Of a stretch of 39,758 nucleotides of DNA, positions 1 to 9,111 are shown in pieces. Numbering within the stretch: the first letter of the stretch is position 1; every line of letters starts with the position of its first letter. This stretch comes from Sulfurovum sp. Lineage in GTDB: Bacteria > Campylobacterota > Campylobacteria > Campylobacterales > Sulfurovaceae. Below the pieces are notes generated by a model, which worked only from the letters and a program-made list of their open reading frames with translations, was not told where the DNA came from and did not search any database. The DNA is taken from NCBI GenBank assembly GCA_024762315.1, contig JANTHR010000012.1, positions 1 to 39,758 of the forward strand. The letters run 5' to 3'. The translations under genes were made by a program, and so were the position numbers.

Positions 1-241
1 CCATTTGGGTGGCATGCACTTTTGCTTTGGCTACAGGGTCATCCACGCCGGTCAGCTCGGCTATTTTTGCGTAAGTCTCTTTGGCGATCTGGGGCGGGGT
101 GTATGTGAGGTCGTGACGAGCAAGGATCTCTGCGGTACTGTCCAAAAGTTTTTTGGCAGTAGGATCGTCCACTTCGAGTAGTCTGCACACTTTGAGTGTC
201 TGGTTCATAATACAGGTGATACAGTCGGGTTTGATATGCAT
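1..241 (-). CDS. DUF89/ARMT1-like metal-dependent phosphatase, N-terminal fragment
   Basis: Only the first 80 codons are in the window; the gene continues past the left edge. The translation starts MHIKPDCITCIMNQ, which resembles the start of archaeal and bacterial DUF89 proteins, where an early Cys-x-x-Cys pair (here C7 and C10) opens a helical N-terminal domain. The family is known for metal-dependent damage-control phosphatases acting on phosphorylated metabolites; the catalytic domain is not visible here, so the substrate cannot be judged. The start ATG lies 5 bases after the stop codon of the DUF481 gene, so the two are probably co-transcribed. The ribosome binding site is weak, and translation may depend on coupling to the upstream gene. 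The family call rests on the first 80 residues only. Confidence 0.6.
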   Translation of the reverse strand, partial: MHIKPDCITCIMNQTLKVCRLLEVDDPTAKKLLDSTAEILARHDLTYTPPQIAKETYAKIAELTGVDDPVAKAKVHATQM

Positions 242-246
242 AGCAC

Positions 247-999
247 TTACTTAAGCTTGTATTTGAGTGAGATCATCGAGCTGATATCGGTCTTCTCTAC
301 CTGATGATAGGGCGTGGCGTTGTATTTGTGGCTAAAGTCCAGACCCAGGGAGAGATTTTTGCCAAGCAGCGTGTCAAGCTGGAGTATCTGATCGATACGA
401 TAGTCGGAAAAGTCCTCGACATTGGGCTGATAGAAGCCAAGATAGGTAACGGAGAAATGTTCATTGACTTTTTTGGTAAAGGAGAGATAGGTATTGAGCT
501 TGACACGATCATAAACAGGGTTCAGGTCAGATACGACATCGGGCTCCATATGGGAGTAGAAGAGTCCCAGGCCTACATAGCAGCGGTCAAAGAAATCTGT
601 AATGTTCCGTCTGATATTGGCTCCGGCAAGGTTTCGTACCTCGATATCCTGAAACTCATTGAATTCGCTCTGTCCGAAGATCTCGTAGTCATATGAAGTA
701 TTTTTGATATGGTGTATATAGCGCAGGTGGAAGATTCCCTGGTTTTTGTTCTTTTCTCCGTTGGCCTCACCGTAGGTATAGGAGGAGAGGGAATAGAGCA
801 TCCAGTCCGTTTCATGATATTCTGCTTTAAGACCGAAGTTCACTGCGGAAGAGTCGGTATTGCCGGAGTTGTAGGCACCGCCGAGACTGATCTCTCCGTC
901 CCATCCTTCCTTGTCTCCAATGACCGGTGGTTCTACCGATACAAAAGCGTGGGTAGATGAAGTAACACACAGAGTAGTAAGCAGGATTTTTTTAAACAT
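247..999 (-). CDS. DUF481 (YdiY-like) outer-membrane beta-barrel protein
   Basis: A 250-residue protein with an N-terminal signal peptide (MFKKILLTTLCVTSSTHA, cleavage predicted near residue 18). The mature part is rich in alternating aromatic and polar strands, such as EISLGGAYNSGNTDSSAVNF at residues 36-55, the typical first strands of the DUF481 / salt-induced outer membrane protein YdiY family. It ends in a strand (MISLKYKLK) suited to a barrel terminus. It is probably an outer-membrane barrel of unknown substrate. It is transcribed divergently from the acetate genes and leads into the DUF89 gene with a 5-base gap. The family assignment is good; no function is established for the family beyond a link to salt stress in some bacteria. 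Confidence 0.75.
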   Translation of the reverse strand: MFKKILLTTLCVTSSTHAFVSVEPPVIGDKEGWDGEISLGGAYNSGNTDSSAVNFGLKAEYHETDWMLYSLSSYTYGEANGEKNKNQGIFHLRYIHHIKNTSYDYEIFGQSEFNEFQDIEVRNLAGANIRRNITDFFDRCYVGLGLFYSHMEPDVVSDLNPVYDRVKLNTYLSFTKKVNEHFSVTYLGFYQPNVEDFSDYRIDQILQLDTLLGKNLSLGLDFSHKYNATPYHQVEKTDISSMISLKYKLK

Positions 1000-1109
1000 G
1001 GAAGCCCTTCTGAAAAATATTCAAAATCATACACAAAAAGAGATAAAAAGAAAGGAAAAAAATCAAATCTCCAAATGGCCAACTGCAAAGTTAAACTTTA
1101 CTAAAAGTT

Positions 1110-1115
1110 TATGAT
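1110..1115 (+). promoter_or_regulatory. candidate -10 box for the yjcH-actP operon
   Basis: TATGAT followed by ACACTACTT lies about 115 bases before the first gene of the acetate operon, in the 230-base divergent gap shared with the DUF481 gene. No convincing -35 box is present, as is common in Campylobacterota. The rest of the gap is AT-rich and holds no ORF. A good ribosome binding site (AAAGGAAAAG) lies just before the ATG at 1230. Confidence 0.35.
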
Positions 1116-1229
1116 ACACTACTTAAAAAATAGAAATAGGTTTGAAACGACCAATGCATGAGCGGCATGGGAGTCCGACTGGGATGAGTACAGACTTATC
1201 GTAAACTACAACTTCTAAAAGGAAAAGAT

Positions 1230-1544
1230 ATGACAAAAGAACAGATTGAACACGTTCGGAACAATCCGAAGTATCAGAAACTCGTAAAAGGCAGAAGCAG
1301 ATTTGCCTGGACCCTCTCCATTATTATGCTGGTGGTCTATTATGCATTTATTTTGACGATCGCATTTGATCCTTCGGCACTGGGAACAAGAATGGGTGAC
1401 GGAGTGATGACCATCGGTATCCCTATCGGTATCGCTATTATCATTATTGCGTTCCTTCTGACAGGAATTTATGTGAGAAGGGCCAACAGTGAGTTTGATG
1501 CGCTCAGCCATCAGGTTAAAGAAGAATTAAAGGATATTGCATAA
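1230..1544 (+). CDS. yjcH: DUF485 membrane protein, YjcH-like partner of ActP
   Basis: A 104-residue protein with a polar N-terminus containing the pattern [16 protein letters not shown] (residues 12-27), typical of DUF485, then two transmembrane helices at about residues 27-48 and 63-83. DUF485 proteins sit directly before acetate permease genes in many proteobacteria and may help assembly or regulation of the carrier; their exact role is not settled. The stop codon overlaps the actP start (TAATG), indicating tight translational coupling. A strong AAAGGA-type ribosome binding site supports the chosen start. Confidence 0.9.
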   Translation: MTKEQIEHVRNNPKYQKLVKGRSRFAWTLSIIMLVVYYAFILTIAFDPSALGTRMGDGVMTIGIPIGIAIIIIAFLLTGIYVRRANSEFDALSHQVKEELKDIA

Positions 1545-3220
1545 TGAAAAAGCTATTATTTATTTCCCTGACACTCCTGTTGGGTGCAGCGGCAGTCGCA
1601 TCGGGTACGATCGAAGGTGAAGTGCAGAAACAGCCGCTGAACGTCTCGGCCATCATCATGTTCCTGCTCTTTGTGAGCGGTACACTCGGTATTACCTACT
1701 GGGCGGCAAAAAGGACAAAGACGGCGAAAGATTTCTATACTGCCGGCGGTGGGATCACCGGTTTTCAGAACGGTATGGCGATCGCGGGTGACTATATGTC
1801 AGCGGCTTCGTTTCTGGGTATTTCCGGATTGGTCTATCTTAAAGGGTATGACGGACTTATCTACTCCATCGGATTTCTTGTAGGCTGGCCTGTCATTCTC
1901 TTTCTTGTCTCGGAAAGACTGAGAAACCTCGGAAAATACACCTTCGCCGATGTAGCGGCTTACAGGCTTAAGCAGACGCCTATCAGGACACTGGCAGCAT
2001 TTGGTTCCATTGCGACGGTGATTCTTTACCTGATCGCGCAGATGGTGGGTGCGGGCAAGCTGATCCAGCTTCTTTTCGGACTCCCGTATGAACTGGCCGT
2101 TGTGCTTGTCGGTGCGCTGATGATCCTGTATGTAACATTTGGCGGTATGCTGGCAACGACATGGGTGCAGATCATCAAGGCGATACTGCTGCTTTCAGGT
2201 GCAACCTTTATGGCAATTGCAGTGATGGCGCATTTTGGCTTTTCGCTTGAAACAATGTTCGCTAAAGCGGTAGAAGTGCATCCTAACCATCAGGCTATCA
2301 TGGCACCGGGAGGGCTTGTTTCCGACCCTGTCTCTGCAATCTCTCTTGGTATCGCCCTCATGTTCGGTACAGCGGGTCTTCCACATATTCTGATGAGATT
2401 CTTTACCGTCGCTGATGCAAAGGAAGCAAGAAAGTCGGTTTTCTTTGCTACAGGTTTTATCGGATATTTCTATATCCTGACCTTCATCATCGGTTTTGGT
2501 GCGATCATCATGGTCTTGAACAATCCCCAGTATCTCGATGTTGCAAAGCAGGCTGTCAGCGGAGGATCTCCTATACTCGGCGGTAACAACATGGCTGCGA
2601 TCCACCTCTCCCATGCAGTGGGTGGGAACTTCTTCCTGGGTTTCATCTCCGCGGTGGCGTTTGCGACGATCCTTGCGGTTGTCTCCGGTCTGACACTTGC
2701 GGGTGCATCGGCGATCTCGCATGACCTTTATGCCAACGTATTCAGGAGAGGGAGTGTCGATGAGATGAAGGAGATGAAAGTCTCGAAGATCGCAACGGTG
2801 ATCCTCGGTATTGTCACAATCATCCTTGGTATTGCATTTGAGAAGCAGAATATCGCATTCGTGGTCGGTCTTGCCTTTGCAATCGCCGCTTCAGCGAACT
2901 TCCCGGTACTCTTTCTCTCCATGTTTTGGAGCAAACTGACCACAAGAGGTGCGGTTCTCGGCGGAAGTCTCGGACTTGCGGCAGCAGTCATGCTTGTGAT
3001 CCTCGGACCGATCGTATGGGTACAGATATTCGGGTATGAAACAGCGGTCTTCCCATATAAGTATCCGGCACTCTTTTCTGTAACGGTAGCGTTCCTTGGT
3101 ATCTGGTTCTTCTCCATCACTGACAACAGTGAAAATGCGAAGAATGAAAGAGAAGCCTTCGAAGCACAGGATATCCGTTCTCAGACAGGTATCGGTGCGG
3201 AAGGTGCCTCTGCACACTAA
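1544..3220 (+). CDS. actP: ActP cation/acetate symporter (SSS family)
   Basis: A 558-residue sodium:solute symporter family protein, close to the roughly 550 residues of E. coli ActP. The N-terminus looks like a signal peptide (residues 1-20), followed by about 13 hydrophobic helices. Sequences typical of the family are visible: [20 protein letters not shown] at about residues 61-80, [11 protein letters not shown] soon after, and [16 protein letters not shown] in the middle. It imports acetate and other short carboxylates with a cation across the inner membrane. It starts inside the stop codon of yjcH and is followed by a hairpin, so yjcH-actP may form a unit partly separate from the downstream DUF294 gene. 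The C-terminal tail is polar and cytoplasmic. Confidence 0.95.
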   Translation: MKKLLFISLTLLLGAAAVASGTIEGEVQKQPLNVSAIIMFLLFVSGTLGITYWAAKRTKTAKDFYTAGGGITGFQNGMAIAGDYMSAASFLGISGLVYLKGYDGLIYSIGFLVGWPVILFLVSERLRNLGKYTFADVAAYRLKQTPIRTLAAFGSIATVILYLIAQMVGAGKLIQLLFGLPYELAVVLVGALMILYVTFGGMLATTWVQIIKAILLLSGATFMAIAVMAHFGFSLETMFAKAVEVHPNHQAIMAPGGLVSDPVSAISLGIALMFGTAGLPHILMRFFTVADAKEARKSVFFATGFIGYFYILTFIIGFGAIIMVLNNPQYLDVAKQAVSGGSPILGGNNMAAIHLSHAVGGNFFLGFISAVAFATILAVVSGLTLAGASAISHDLYANVFRRGSVDEMKEMKVSKIATVILGIVTIILGIAFEKQNIAFVVGLAFAIAASANFPVLFLSMFWSKLTTRGAVLGGSLGLAAAVMLVILGPIVWVQIFGYETAVFPYKYPALFSVTVAFLGIWFFSITDNSENAKNEREAFEAQDIRSQTGIGAEGASAH

Positions 3221-3233
3221 ACAGTGTTTATGA

Positions 3234-3257
3234 CACAAAGCCTTTTTCGGCTTTGTG
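3234..3257 (+). terminator. hairpin after actP, possible terminator or attenuator
   Basis: A perfect 9-base stem, CACAAAGCC paired with GGCTTTGTG, around the loop TTTTTC, begins 13 bases after the actP stop codon. No long T tract follows directly (CGGAACTTTCTTT), so termination is probably partial. Confidence 0.5.
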
Positions 3258-3266
3258 CGGAACTTT

Positions 3267-3305
3267 CTTTACAACATCATTACAGTACAGTATGATGTTG
3301 TAAAG
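3267..3305. repeat. perfect 14-bp inverted repeat upstream of the DUF294 gene
   Basis: CTTTACAACATCAT at 3267-3280 is exactly complementary to ATGATGTTGTAAAG at 3292-3305, with the 11-base loop TACAGTACAGT containing a direct ACAGT repeat. It ends about 30 bases before the start codon at 3336. No T tract follows, so it does not look like a terminator. It could be an operator for a dimeric regulator or a structured mRNA leader. Confidence 0.75.
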
Positions 3306-3335
3306 AGAATTCACACTTGGGAGAGAGTATAGAAG

Positions 3336-5162
3336 ATGATAGCCTTACTGGAAAGACTTCAAGCACACCTGCCGTTCTCACTTTTGCAGAGGCAGGAACT
3401 GCATACCATAGAGTCAAGCGCGAAGATCGCCTATTATCCCAACGGGGAAAAATGCATCTCTGCCCAAAGCAAACCTGAAACATTCTACTACATCATCAAA
3501 GGTGTCGTGGAAGTTAAAAAGGGTGATGAACTGATCGATCTTTACCATGATGATGACAGTTTTGGAGGTATTGAGATCATAGAAGAGCAGGAGTCAAATT
3601 ACGATTATATCGTTACAGAAGAACTGATCTGCTACGAGATACCCAAAGAGATACTTTTACAACTTTGTGAAAAAAATGATGCCTTCAAGCACTACTTTTT
3701 CTCTTCCATTGTGGAACGTATAGAGATGATCAAAGCGTATAACGAGAGTGCCAAGATGGCCGATATCATGGTGGCACGTATCGATGATAGTATCTGGCAC
3801 GATGCCTGTGTGGTGGATGCAGATATGCCTGTCATCAAAGCCCTTGCGAAACTTGAAAGTGAAAAGGCTGCGGCACTGCTGGTGAAGAACCCGGAAGGAT
3901 ACGGCATTGTGACCGATGCGGACCTTCGAAAATACATCCTTCACACAGAAACAGAGAATCTAAAGTGGATTTCGCAGATACAAAGCTACCCGGTGATATC
4001 TATACCGGAGGGAGAGCTGTTTTTCAATGTTCTGCTTCTGATGACGGGTAATTCCATCAAACATCTTCCTGTGATGAATGAGAATGGTGAACCTGTGGGT
4101 GTACTGGTAATGATAGACCTTTTGAGCTATTTTGCCAACCAGTCCCACCTGATAGGAAATCAGATAGAAAAAGCGACTGACCTTGAAAGTGTCATCAGTG
4201 CTGCCAAACGTATCGATGTCATGATCAAAACGCTGCACTATAAAGGCGTGAAATCTCGCTATATTGCCAGACTGGTTTCCGAGATACACAAAAAAATGTA
4301 TGCGCGCATCTTTGAGCTGATCTTTCCAAAAGCGTGGCACGATAAATGTACGCTTCTTCTGCTCGGAAGCGAGGGAAGGGGAGAGCAGATATTGAAAACC
4401 GACCAGGACAATGCCATGATTTTCGAAGAGGAGTTCGTCCCGAAAGACAAAAAGCGGTTTCTGCTGAAATTTACCGAAACGCTGGATGCTATCGGCTTTC
4501 CTCGCTGTGAGGGTAATGTGATGGTCATTAACCCCAAATGGGCAAAAGGGGCAGAGGCCTACAGAAAAGATATTAAAAGATGGATAGAGTCTCCTGATGC
4601 AGAAGGGTTGATGGATCTTGCCATCTTTTACGATGCTTTTGCCGTTGCGGGCAATGTTGATATTTTCAAGTCCCTCAGGGACACGCTTATCAAAGAAGCT
4701 GGAGAGTATACGACGTTTTTGCCGCATTTTGCAAAAGCAGTTGAGAGTTTTGAGTCGCCTATTGGTCTTTTTTCCCGTTTTGTTTCCATGGACAAAGCAC
4801 ACAAAAATGAGATAGACATTAAAAAAGGTGCACTTTTTGCCCTGGTCCATGGTGTCAGGGCTTTGGCGCTCGAACACGGTATAACCAAGACCAACACGAC
4901 CGAACGTATCAAGGCACTCAGCAACACGGGTTATATGGGAAAAGAAGAAGCATCGAATCTCATAGAGACATTCGAAGTGCTCAATACACTGCGTCTTCAT
5001 ACTAGACTCGAAAAGTTGGAGCATGGAAAAAAACCAAATAATTTCGTTGACTGGAGGGCATTGAACAAACTGGAGAGGGACACACTCAAAGAGGCACTCA
5101 AGATCGTTGAGACATTTAAGAAGAGGGTGGCATACCACTTTCACCTCTCCAATGTGAGTTGA
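3336..5162 (+). CDS. cNMP-binding / CBS / DUF294 nucleotidyltransferase-like signalling protein
   Basis: A 608-residue cytoplasmic protein with three regions. A cyclic-nucleotide-binding-type beta barrel spans about residues 30-115. A CBS pair (about 145-270) includes GIVTDADLRKYIL and HLPVMNENGEPVGVLVMIDLL. A DUF294 nucleotidyltransferase-like domain carries GSEGRGE (344-350) and TDQDN (355-359), resembling the GlnD/GlnE fold, and is followed by a helical DUF294_C part. Homologues lie beside actP/acs in many gammaproteobacteria and probably sense a nucleotide and modify or control acetate metabolism; no reaction is proven. The start is preceded by GGGAGAG. The next gene follows after 10 bases, so they share an operon. 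A perfect inverted repeat just upstream may regulate it. Confidence 0.9.
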   Translation: MIALLERLQAHLPFSLLQRQELHTIESSAKIAYYPNGEKCISAQSKPETFYYIIKGVVEVKKGDELIDLYHDDDSFGGIEIIEEQESNYDYIVTEELICYEIPKEILLQLCEKNDAFKHYFFSSIVERIEMIKAYNESAKMADIMVARIDDSIWHDACVVDADMPVIKALAKLESEKAAALLVKNPEGYGIVTDADLRKYILHTETENLKWISQIQSYPVISIPEGELFFNVLLLMTGNSIKHLPVMNENGEPVGVLVMIDLLSYFANQSHLIGNQIEKATDLESVISAAKRIDVMIKTLHYKGVKSRYIARLVSEIHKKMYARIFELIFPKAWHDKCTLLLLGSEGRGEQILKTDQDNAMIFEEEFVPKDKKRFLLKFTETLDAIGFPRCEGNVMVINPKWAKGAEAYRKDIKRWIESPDAEGLMDLAIFYDAFAVAGNVDIFKSLRDTLIKEAGEYTTFLPHFAKAVESFESPIGLFSRFVSMDKAHKNEIDIKKGALFALVHGVRALALEHGITKTNTTERIKALSNTGYMGKEEASNLIETFEVLNTLRLHTRLEKLEHGKKPNNFVDWRALNKLERDTLKEALKIVETFKKRVAYHFHLSNVS

Positions 5163-5172
5163 AAGGAAGACG

Positions 5173-5793
5173 ATGTTCGGTGCTTTGAGAAACAAATGGA
5201 ATCGTAAAGGCCTGAAGGATGAACGCTTTGATTTTTTGTTTATGGACGACAACAGCGGTGAAGTTGTGGTCTTTGACTGTGAAACGACCGGACTGAATCC
5301 CAAAAAAGATGAGATCATCTCCATAGGTGCGGTCAAGATAAAGGACAATAGGATCCTGACGAATGAGTCAATACATATATACATAAAACAGGAGAAGCAG
5401 ATATCTCATGAAAGTATCACGATTCACAAGATACGCCATTGTGACCTTGAACATGCTGTCACCATTGAGAAGGCAATAGAGAAGTTCCTTCATTTCATAG
5501 AAGGCAGAACGCTTGCCGGGTACTATCTTGAGTTTGATGTTGCAATGATCAACAAATATACCAAGCGGATGTACGGTATTACATTACCCAATAAACAAGA
5601 GGAGGTTTCAGCGATCTATTATGACAAAAAAATACCAACGATACCCCAGGGAAATATTGATCTGAGGTTCGAGACAATCATCGAGGATCTGGCACTGCCG
5701 AAACTTCAAGCGCATGATGCATTGAACGATGCGGTAATGACAGCGATGATCTACCTGAAATTGAAAAATACGAAAAGTCTGAGGCGTACATGA
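5173..5793 (+). CDS. DnaQ-like DEDDh 3'-5' exonuclease
   Basis: A 206-residue protein of the DNA polymerase III epsilon superfamily. All three exonuclease motifs are present: Exo I FDCETTG (D35, E37), Exo II around YYLEFDVAMIN (D122), and Exo III HDALNDAV (H181, D186). The histidine makes it a DEDDh enzyme. It lacks a polymerase partner domain, so it is a stand-alone nuclease rather than the replicative proofreader. It starts 10 bases after the DUF294 gene with a good AAGGAAG ribosome binding site. The DUF294-exonuclease pair is a recurring neighbour of actP/acs genes; the substrate is unknown and could be DNA, RNA or a small nucleotide. Confidence 0.9.
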   Translation: MFGALRNKWNRKGLKDERFDFLFMDDNSGEVVVFDCETTGLNPKKDEIISIGAVKIKDNRILTNESIHIYIKQEKQISHESITIHKIRHCDLEHAVTIEKAIEKFLHFIEGRTLAGYYLEFDVAMINKYTKRMYGITLPNKQEEVSAIYYDKKIPTIPQGNIDLRFETIIEDLALPKLQAHDALNDAVMTAMIYLKLKNTKSLRRT

Positions 5794-5830
5794 TATAGTC
5801 TTAATGTACTAAATATTCTAAAAATGTAAC

Positions 5831-5855
5831 AATTAGGAGTATTTTACTCTTAATT
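5831..5855. promoter_or_regulatory. imperfect palindrome upstream of acs, candidate operator
   Basis: AATTAGGAGTA, loop TTT, TACTCTTAATT: 10 of 11 positions pair. It lies about 75 bases before the acs start, in an AT-rich 137-base gap after the exonuclease gene. It could be a regulator binding site for acs. The lack of a following T run argues against a terminator. Confidence 0.4.
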
Positions 5856-5930
5856 AGAATATTTGCTGTGAGAAGTTTTAAAAATATGACTATTTATGTT
5901 AAACTAAAACAAAAATATAAAGGAAAATAT

Positions 5931-7877
5931 ATGAGCGAAATATACTACCCGAAAGAAGAAATGTTCAATGATCCATTGATCAAAAATATGTCAGAGTACA
6001 ATGATCTTGTAGCAGAGTTTGGAAAAGACTATGAAGGAACCTGGGGCAATTTTGCGAAAGAAAAGATTGACTGGAACAAGCCTTTTGATACTGTTTTAAA
6101 TGAGAGTGATACCCCTTTCTATAAATGGTTTGAAGGCGGTGAACTCAATGTTGCTTACCAGTGTGTTGACCGACACCTCAAGAGCAGAAAGAATAAGGCG
6201 GCGATCATCTTTGAAGGTGACAACGGTGACCAGAGAACGTTAACGTACCGTGAACTTTACTATGAAGTCAACAGAACAGCGAATATGTTCAAAAACCGGT
6301 TTAACATCAAAAAAGGTGACAGGGTAGTACTTTATATGCCGATGATCCCTGAAGCGGCCATCTCCATGCTGGCCTGTGCCAAGCTCGGTGCGATCCATTC
6401 AGTGGTATTTGGCGGCTTCTCTGCTGAAGCACTCAGAGACAGGATCATCGATGCGGAAGCGAAGCTGGTTGTAACAGCGGACGGTGCTTACAGAAAAGGC
6501 AAGCCGTATATGCTCAAACCTGTGGTGGATGAAGCACTCAAAGAGGGCTGTGAGTGTGTGGAAGCGGTCTGTATCGTTGAGCGTAACGGTGAGGATATCC
6601 ACTGGGAAGAGGGACGCGATTACGCCTATAATGAGCTGGTCAAGAACGAATCTGTCCAGTGTGAGCCTGAAATGGTCGATTCTGAGCATCCGCTTTTCCT
6701 GCTTTACACTTCCGGAAGTACCGGTAAGCCAAAAGGGGTTCAGCACTCAAGTGCCGGGTATATCCTGTGGGCGCAGATGACCATGGAGTGGGTCTTTGAC
6801 ATCAAAGAGAATGACACGTACTGGTGTACGGCCGATGTGGGTTGGATCACGGGGCATACCTACATTGTTTACGGACCGCTTGCTGCAGGTGCCACAACAG
6901 TCATGTTCGAGGGTGTACCGACTTTCCCTGATGCGGGAAGATGCTGGAAAATGGTGGAAGAGTATCAGATCAACCAGTTCTATACAGCGCCTACGGCCAT
7001 CAGACTGCTTCATAAAATGGGTGCGGATGAGCCTGCGAAATACGATCTCTCTTCTCTTCGTATCCTTGGAACTGTAGGCGAGCCTATCGACCCGGCGGCA
7101 TGGAAATGGTACTACGAAGCAGTAGGCAACTCCAACTGTTCCATCGTTGATACCTACTGGCAGACAGAGACAGGTGGACATATGATCTCGCCACTGCCTG
7201 CGGCAACGCCTATCAAACCTGGTTGTGCGACATTCCCGCTTCCGGGTATCATTGCGGAGATCATGGAAGAGGACGGCACACCAACACCGGTAGGTGAAAA
7301 AGGATTCATGTGTATCACCAAGCCGTGGCCAAGTATGATCAGAACGATCTGGAATGACCCGGAGAGATTTGTCAAGTCTTACTTCGGTGACTGTAAGAAA
7401 GACGGTAAAGCAGTCTACTTCACCGGTGACGGCGCGATGATGGATGAAGACGGCTATATTACTATTACAGGTAGAACTGATGATGTCATCAACGTTTCCG
7501 GTCACAGAATGGGTACGGCAGAAGTAGAAGCGGCCATCAAGAAACATGCAAATGTTGCAGCCGTTGCCGTTGTCGGTAAGCCGCACGAGATCAAAGGTGA
7601 GGGTATCTTTGCCTATATCGTTCTCAAAGATGATGAAGGTATAGCCGATGAGCTCGAGACCGTGAAAGAGATCAACAGTATCATCAAGTCCGAGATAGGT
7701 GCGATCGCACTGTGTGATGACATGGCATTCGTACCTGATCTTCCAAAAACAAGATCAGGAAAGATCATGAGAAGAATTTTAAGAAGCCTTGTCAAAGGCG
7801 AAAAGATCACTCAGGACACTTCTACACTTGAAGATCCCAGTATCGTAGCCACCATAGAATCTGTTCTTGGTCTCTAA
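5931..7877 (+). CDS. acs: acetyl-CoA synthetase
   Basis: A 648-residue AMP-forming ligase making acetyl-CoA from acetate, ATP and CoA. It carries the adenylation P-loop [10 protein letters not shown] (260-269), the acyl-pocket and core motif YWQTETGG, and the C-terminal [11 protein letters not shown] containing the catalytic lysine that is acetylated in other Acs enzymes. An upstream in-frame start at 5868 would add 21 residues, but the ATG at 5931 is preceded by AAAGGA and matches the normal family start and length (about 650). It follows the exonuclease after 137 bases with a possible operator and is convergent with ackA. Acs is the high-affinity acetate activation route, complementing AckA-Pta. 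Confidence 0.97.
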   Translation: MSEIYYPKEEMFNDPLIKNMSEYNDLVAEFGKDYEGTWGNFAKEKIDWNKPFDTVLNESDTPFYKWFEGGELNVAYQCVDRHLKSRKNKAAIIFEGDNGDQRTLTYRELYYEVNRTANMFKNRFNIKKGDRVVLYMPMIPEAAISMLACAKLGAIHSVVFGGFSAEALRDRIIDAEAKLVVTADGAYRKGKPYMLKPVVDEALKEGCECVEAVCIVERNGEDIHWEEGRDYAYNELVKNESVQCEPEMVDSEHPLFLLYTSGSTGKPKGVQHSSAGYILWAQMTMEWVFDIKENDTYWCTADVGWITGHTYIVYGPLAAGATTVMFEGVPTFPDAGRCWKMVEEYQINQFYTAPTAIRLLHKMGADEPAKYDLSSLRILGTVGEPIDPAAWKWYYEAVGNSNCSIVDTYWQTETGGHMISPLPAATPIKPGCATFPLPGIIAEIMEEDGTPTPVGEKGFMCITKPWPSMIRTIWNDPERFVKSYFGDCKKDGKAVYFTGDGAMMDEDGYITITGRTDDVINVSGHRMGTAEVEAAIKKHANVAAVAVVGKPHEIKGEGIFAYIVLKDDEGIADELETVKEINSIIKSEIGAIALCDDMAFVPDLPKTRSGKIMRRILRSLVKGEKITQDTSTLEDPSIVATIESVLGL

Positions 7878-7886
7878 TCCGGATAG

Positions 7887-7903
7887 ACAGGAGATGCTCC
7901 TGT
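7887..7903. terminator. short hairpin between convergent acs and ackA
   Basis: ACAGGAG (7887-7893) and CTCCTGT (7897-7903) form a perfect 7-bp stem with loop ATG, 9 bases after the acs stop. The downstream sequence is only mildly T-rich, so it is at best a weak shared terminator. Confidence 0.35.
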
Positions 7904-7932
7904 TTATCATGGAATTTTGCAGCTAAGGTCTG

Positions 7933-9111
7933 TTAAACAATATTTTCTAGCTGCATTACGATTTCCAACTCTTCGTTAGTGGGAATAACCCATATTTGAA
8001 TATGGCTTTTGCTGTGTCCGATGGATCGTGCAACAGTAGATGGTTTTTCGTTTTTGCTCCTGTCTATTTTGAGTCTAATGGACTGTTCCAATCCTTCACA
8101 GACCATCTCCCGTACACGTGCAGCATTCTCTCCTATCCCCCCTGTAAAGACTAAAGCATCTACCTGTCCGAGTACAACAGCATAGGCTCCGATATATTTC
8201 CTAATACGGTAAATGTACATTTGGAGTGCAAGAAGGCTTAGTGCATCGCCGTCGTCTGCTTTTTTAATAACTTCACGCATATCATTGTGGCCACAGATAC
8301 CTTTGAGGCCACTTTTTTTGTTGAGAAGGGTTTCAATAGTGGAGATATCCATACCACAATGCTCCGAGAGATAGGGGATGATAGCAGGATCAATATCTCC
8401 ACAACGTGTTCCCATCATCAGACCCTCAAGCGGTGTCATGCCCATAGAAGTATCGATACTCCTTCCTGACCGGATAGCTGTAGCACTTGCACCGTTTCCA
8501 AGATGAAGCGTAATAAGGTTGAGTGATGCTGATTCTCTTCCCATGACCCTGGCTGCCTCTCTTGTGATGAAACTGTGAGAGATCCCATGAAAACCATAAC
8601 GACGGATATCAAACTTTTCATACCAGCTGTAGGGGAGCGGATAGAGGTAGGCATGGGCAGGCATGGACTGATGAAATGCCGTATCAAAGACAGCCACCTG
8701 TGGAATGTACGGATAGTGTGCATACAAGATCTCTATGCCTTTAAGGTTCGCCGGGTTGTGCAAGGGGGCAAGAGGTATCAGGCTGCGAATATCTTCTATG
8801 ATTTTCGGAGTGATATGTATAGGCTGATGAAAGAGATTGCCGCCATGGACGACACGGTGTCCGATAGCATCAAGTGTATTGACAGAAGGAAGTATGTGAT
8901 ATTGATCCAATAAGGTAAAGGCCTCTTTTAGGGCATCTTCATGGTCAGGAATATGATGATCTTTACTGATCGTCTCTCCCTGATATAGTAATTTGCTATG
9001 TCCGTGCTTCTCTCCGATGCATTCTATCAGCAGCGTAGCGATACTGATGCGATCTACAAAATATTGGCATTTCAGAGAAGAACTTCCCGCATTAAGGACC
9101 AGGATTTTCAT
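7933..9111 (-). CDS. ackA: acetate kinase
   Basis: A 392-residue enzyme that interconverts acetate plus ATP and acetyl phosphate plus ADP. Family signatures are clear: LNAGSSSLK at residues 5-13, HRVVHGG, FDTAFH, the phosphate loop LHLGNGASA, and FTGGIGENA near the C-terminus. The length is close to the usual 400 residues. Its ATG overlaps the stop of pta (ATGA), so the two proteins are made from one message, in the order pta-ackA. It is convergent with acs. Confidence 0.97.
   Translation of the reverse strand: MKILVLNAGSSSLKCQYFVDRISIATLLIECIGEKHGHSKLLYQGETISKDHHIPDHEDALKEAFTLLDQYHILPSVNTLDAIGHRVVHGGNLFHQPIHITPKIIEDIRSLIPLAPLHNPANLKGIEILYAHYPYIPQVAVFDTAFHQSMPAHAYLYPLPYSWYEKFDIRRYGFHGISHSFITREAARVMGRESASLNLITLHLGNGASATAIRSGRSIDTSMGMTPLEGLMMGTRCGDIDPAIIPYLSEHCGMDISTIETLLNKKSGLKGICGHNDMREVIKKADDGDALSLLALQMYIYRIRKYIGAYAVVLGQVDALVFTGGIGENAARVREMVCEGLEQSIRLKIDRSKNEKPSTVARSIGHSKSHIQIWVIPTNEELEIVMQLENIV

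Noticed and set aside
3960..5384. Long open frame (474 codons) on the minus strand opposite the DUF294 gene
   Set aside because: It covers a clearly coding plus-strand gene with full domain motifs, shows no recognisable family and has low-complexity aromatic-rich content typical of an antisense shadow.
5868..5930. Upstream start for acs
   Set aside because: The extra 21 residues are AT-rich leader sequence; the ATG at 5931 has AAAGGA and fits the family length.
6747..7586. 279-codon frame antisense to acs
   Set aside because: Lies entirely within the well-supported acs gene; rich in Cys, Arg and His as expected for a shadow frame; no motif.
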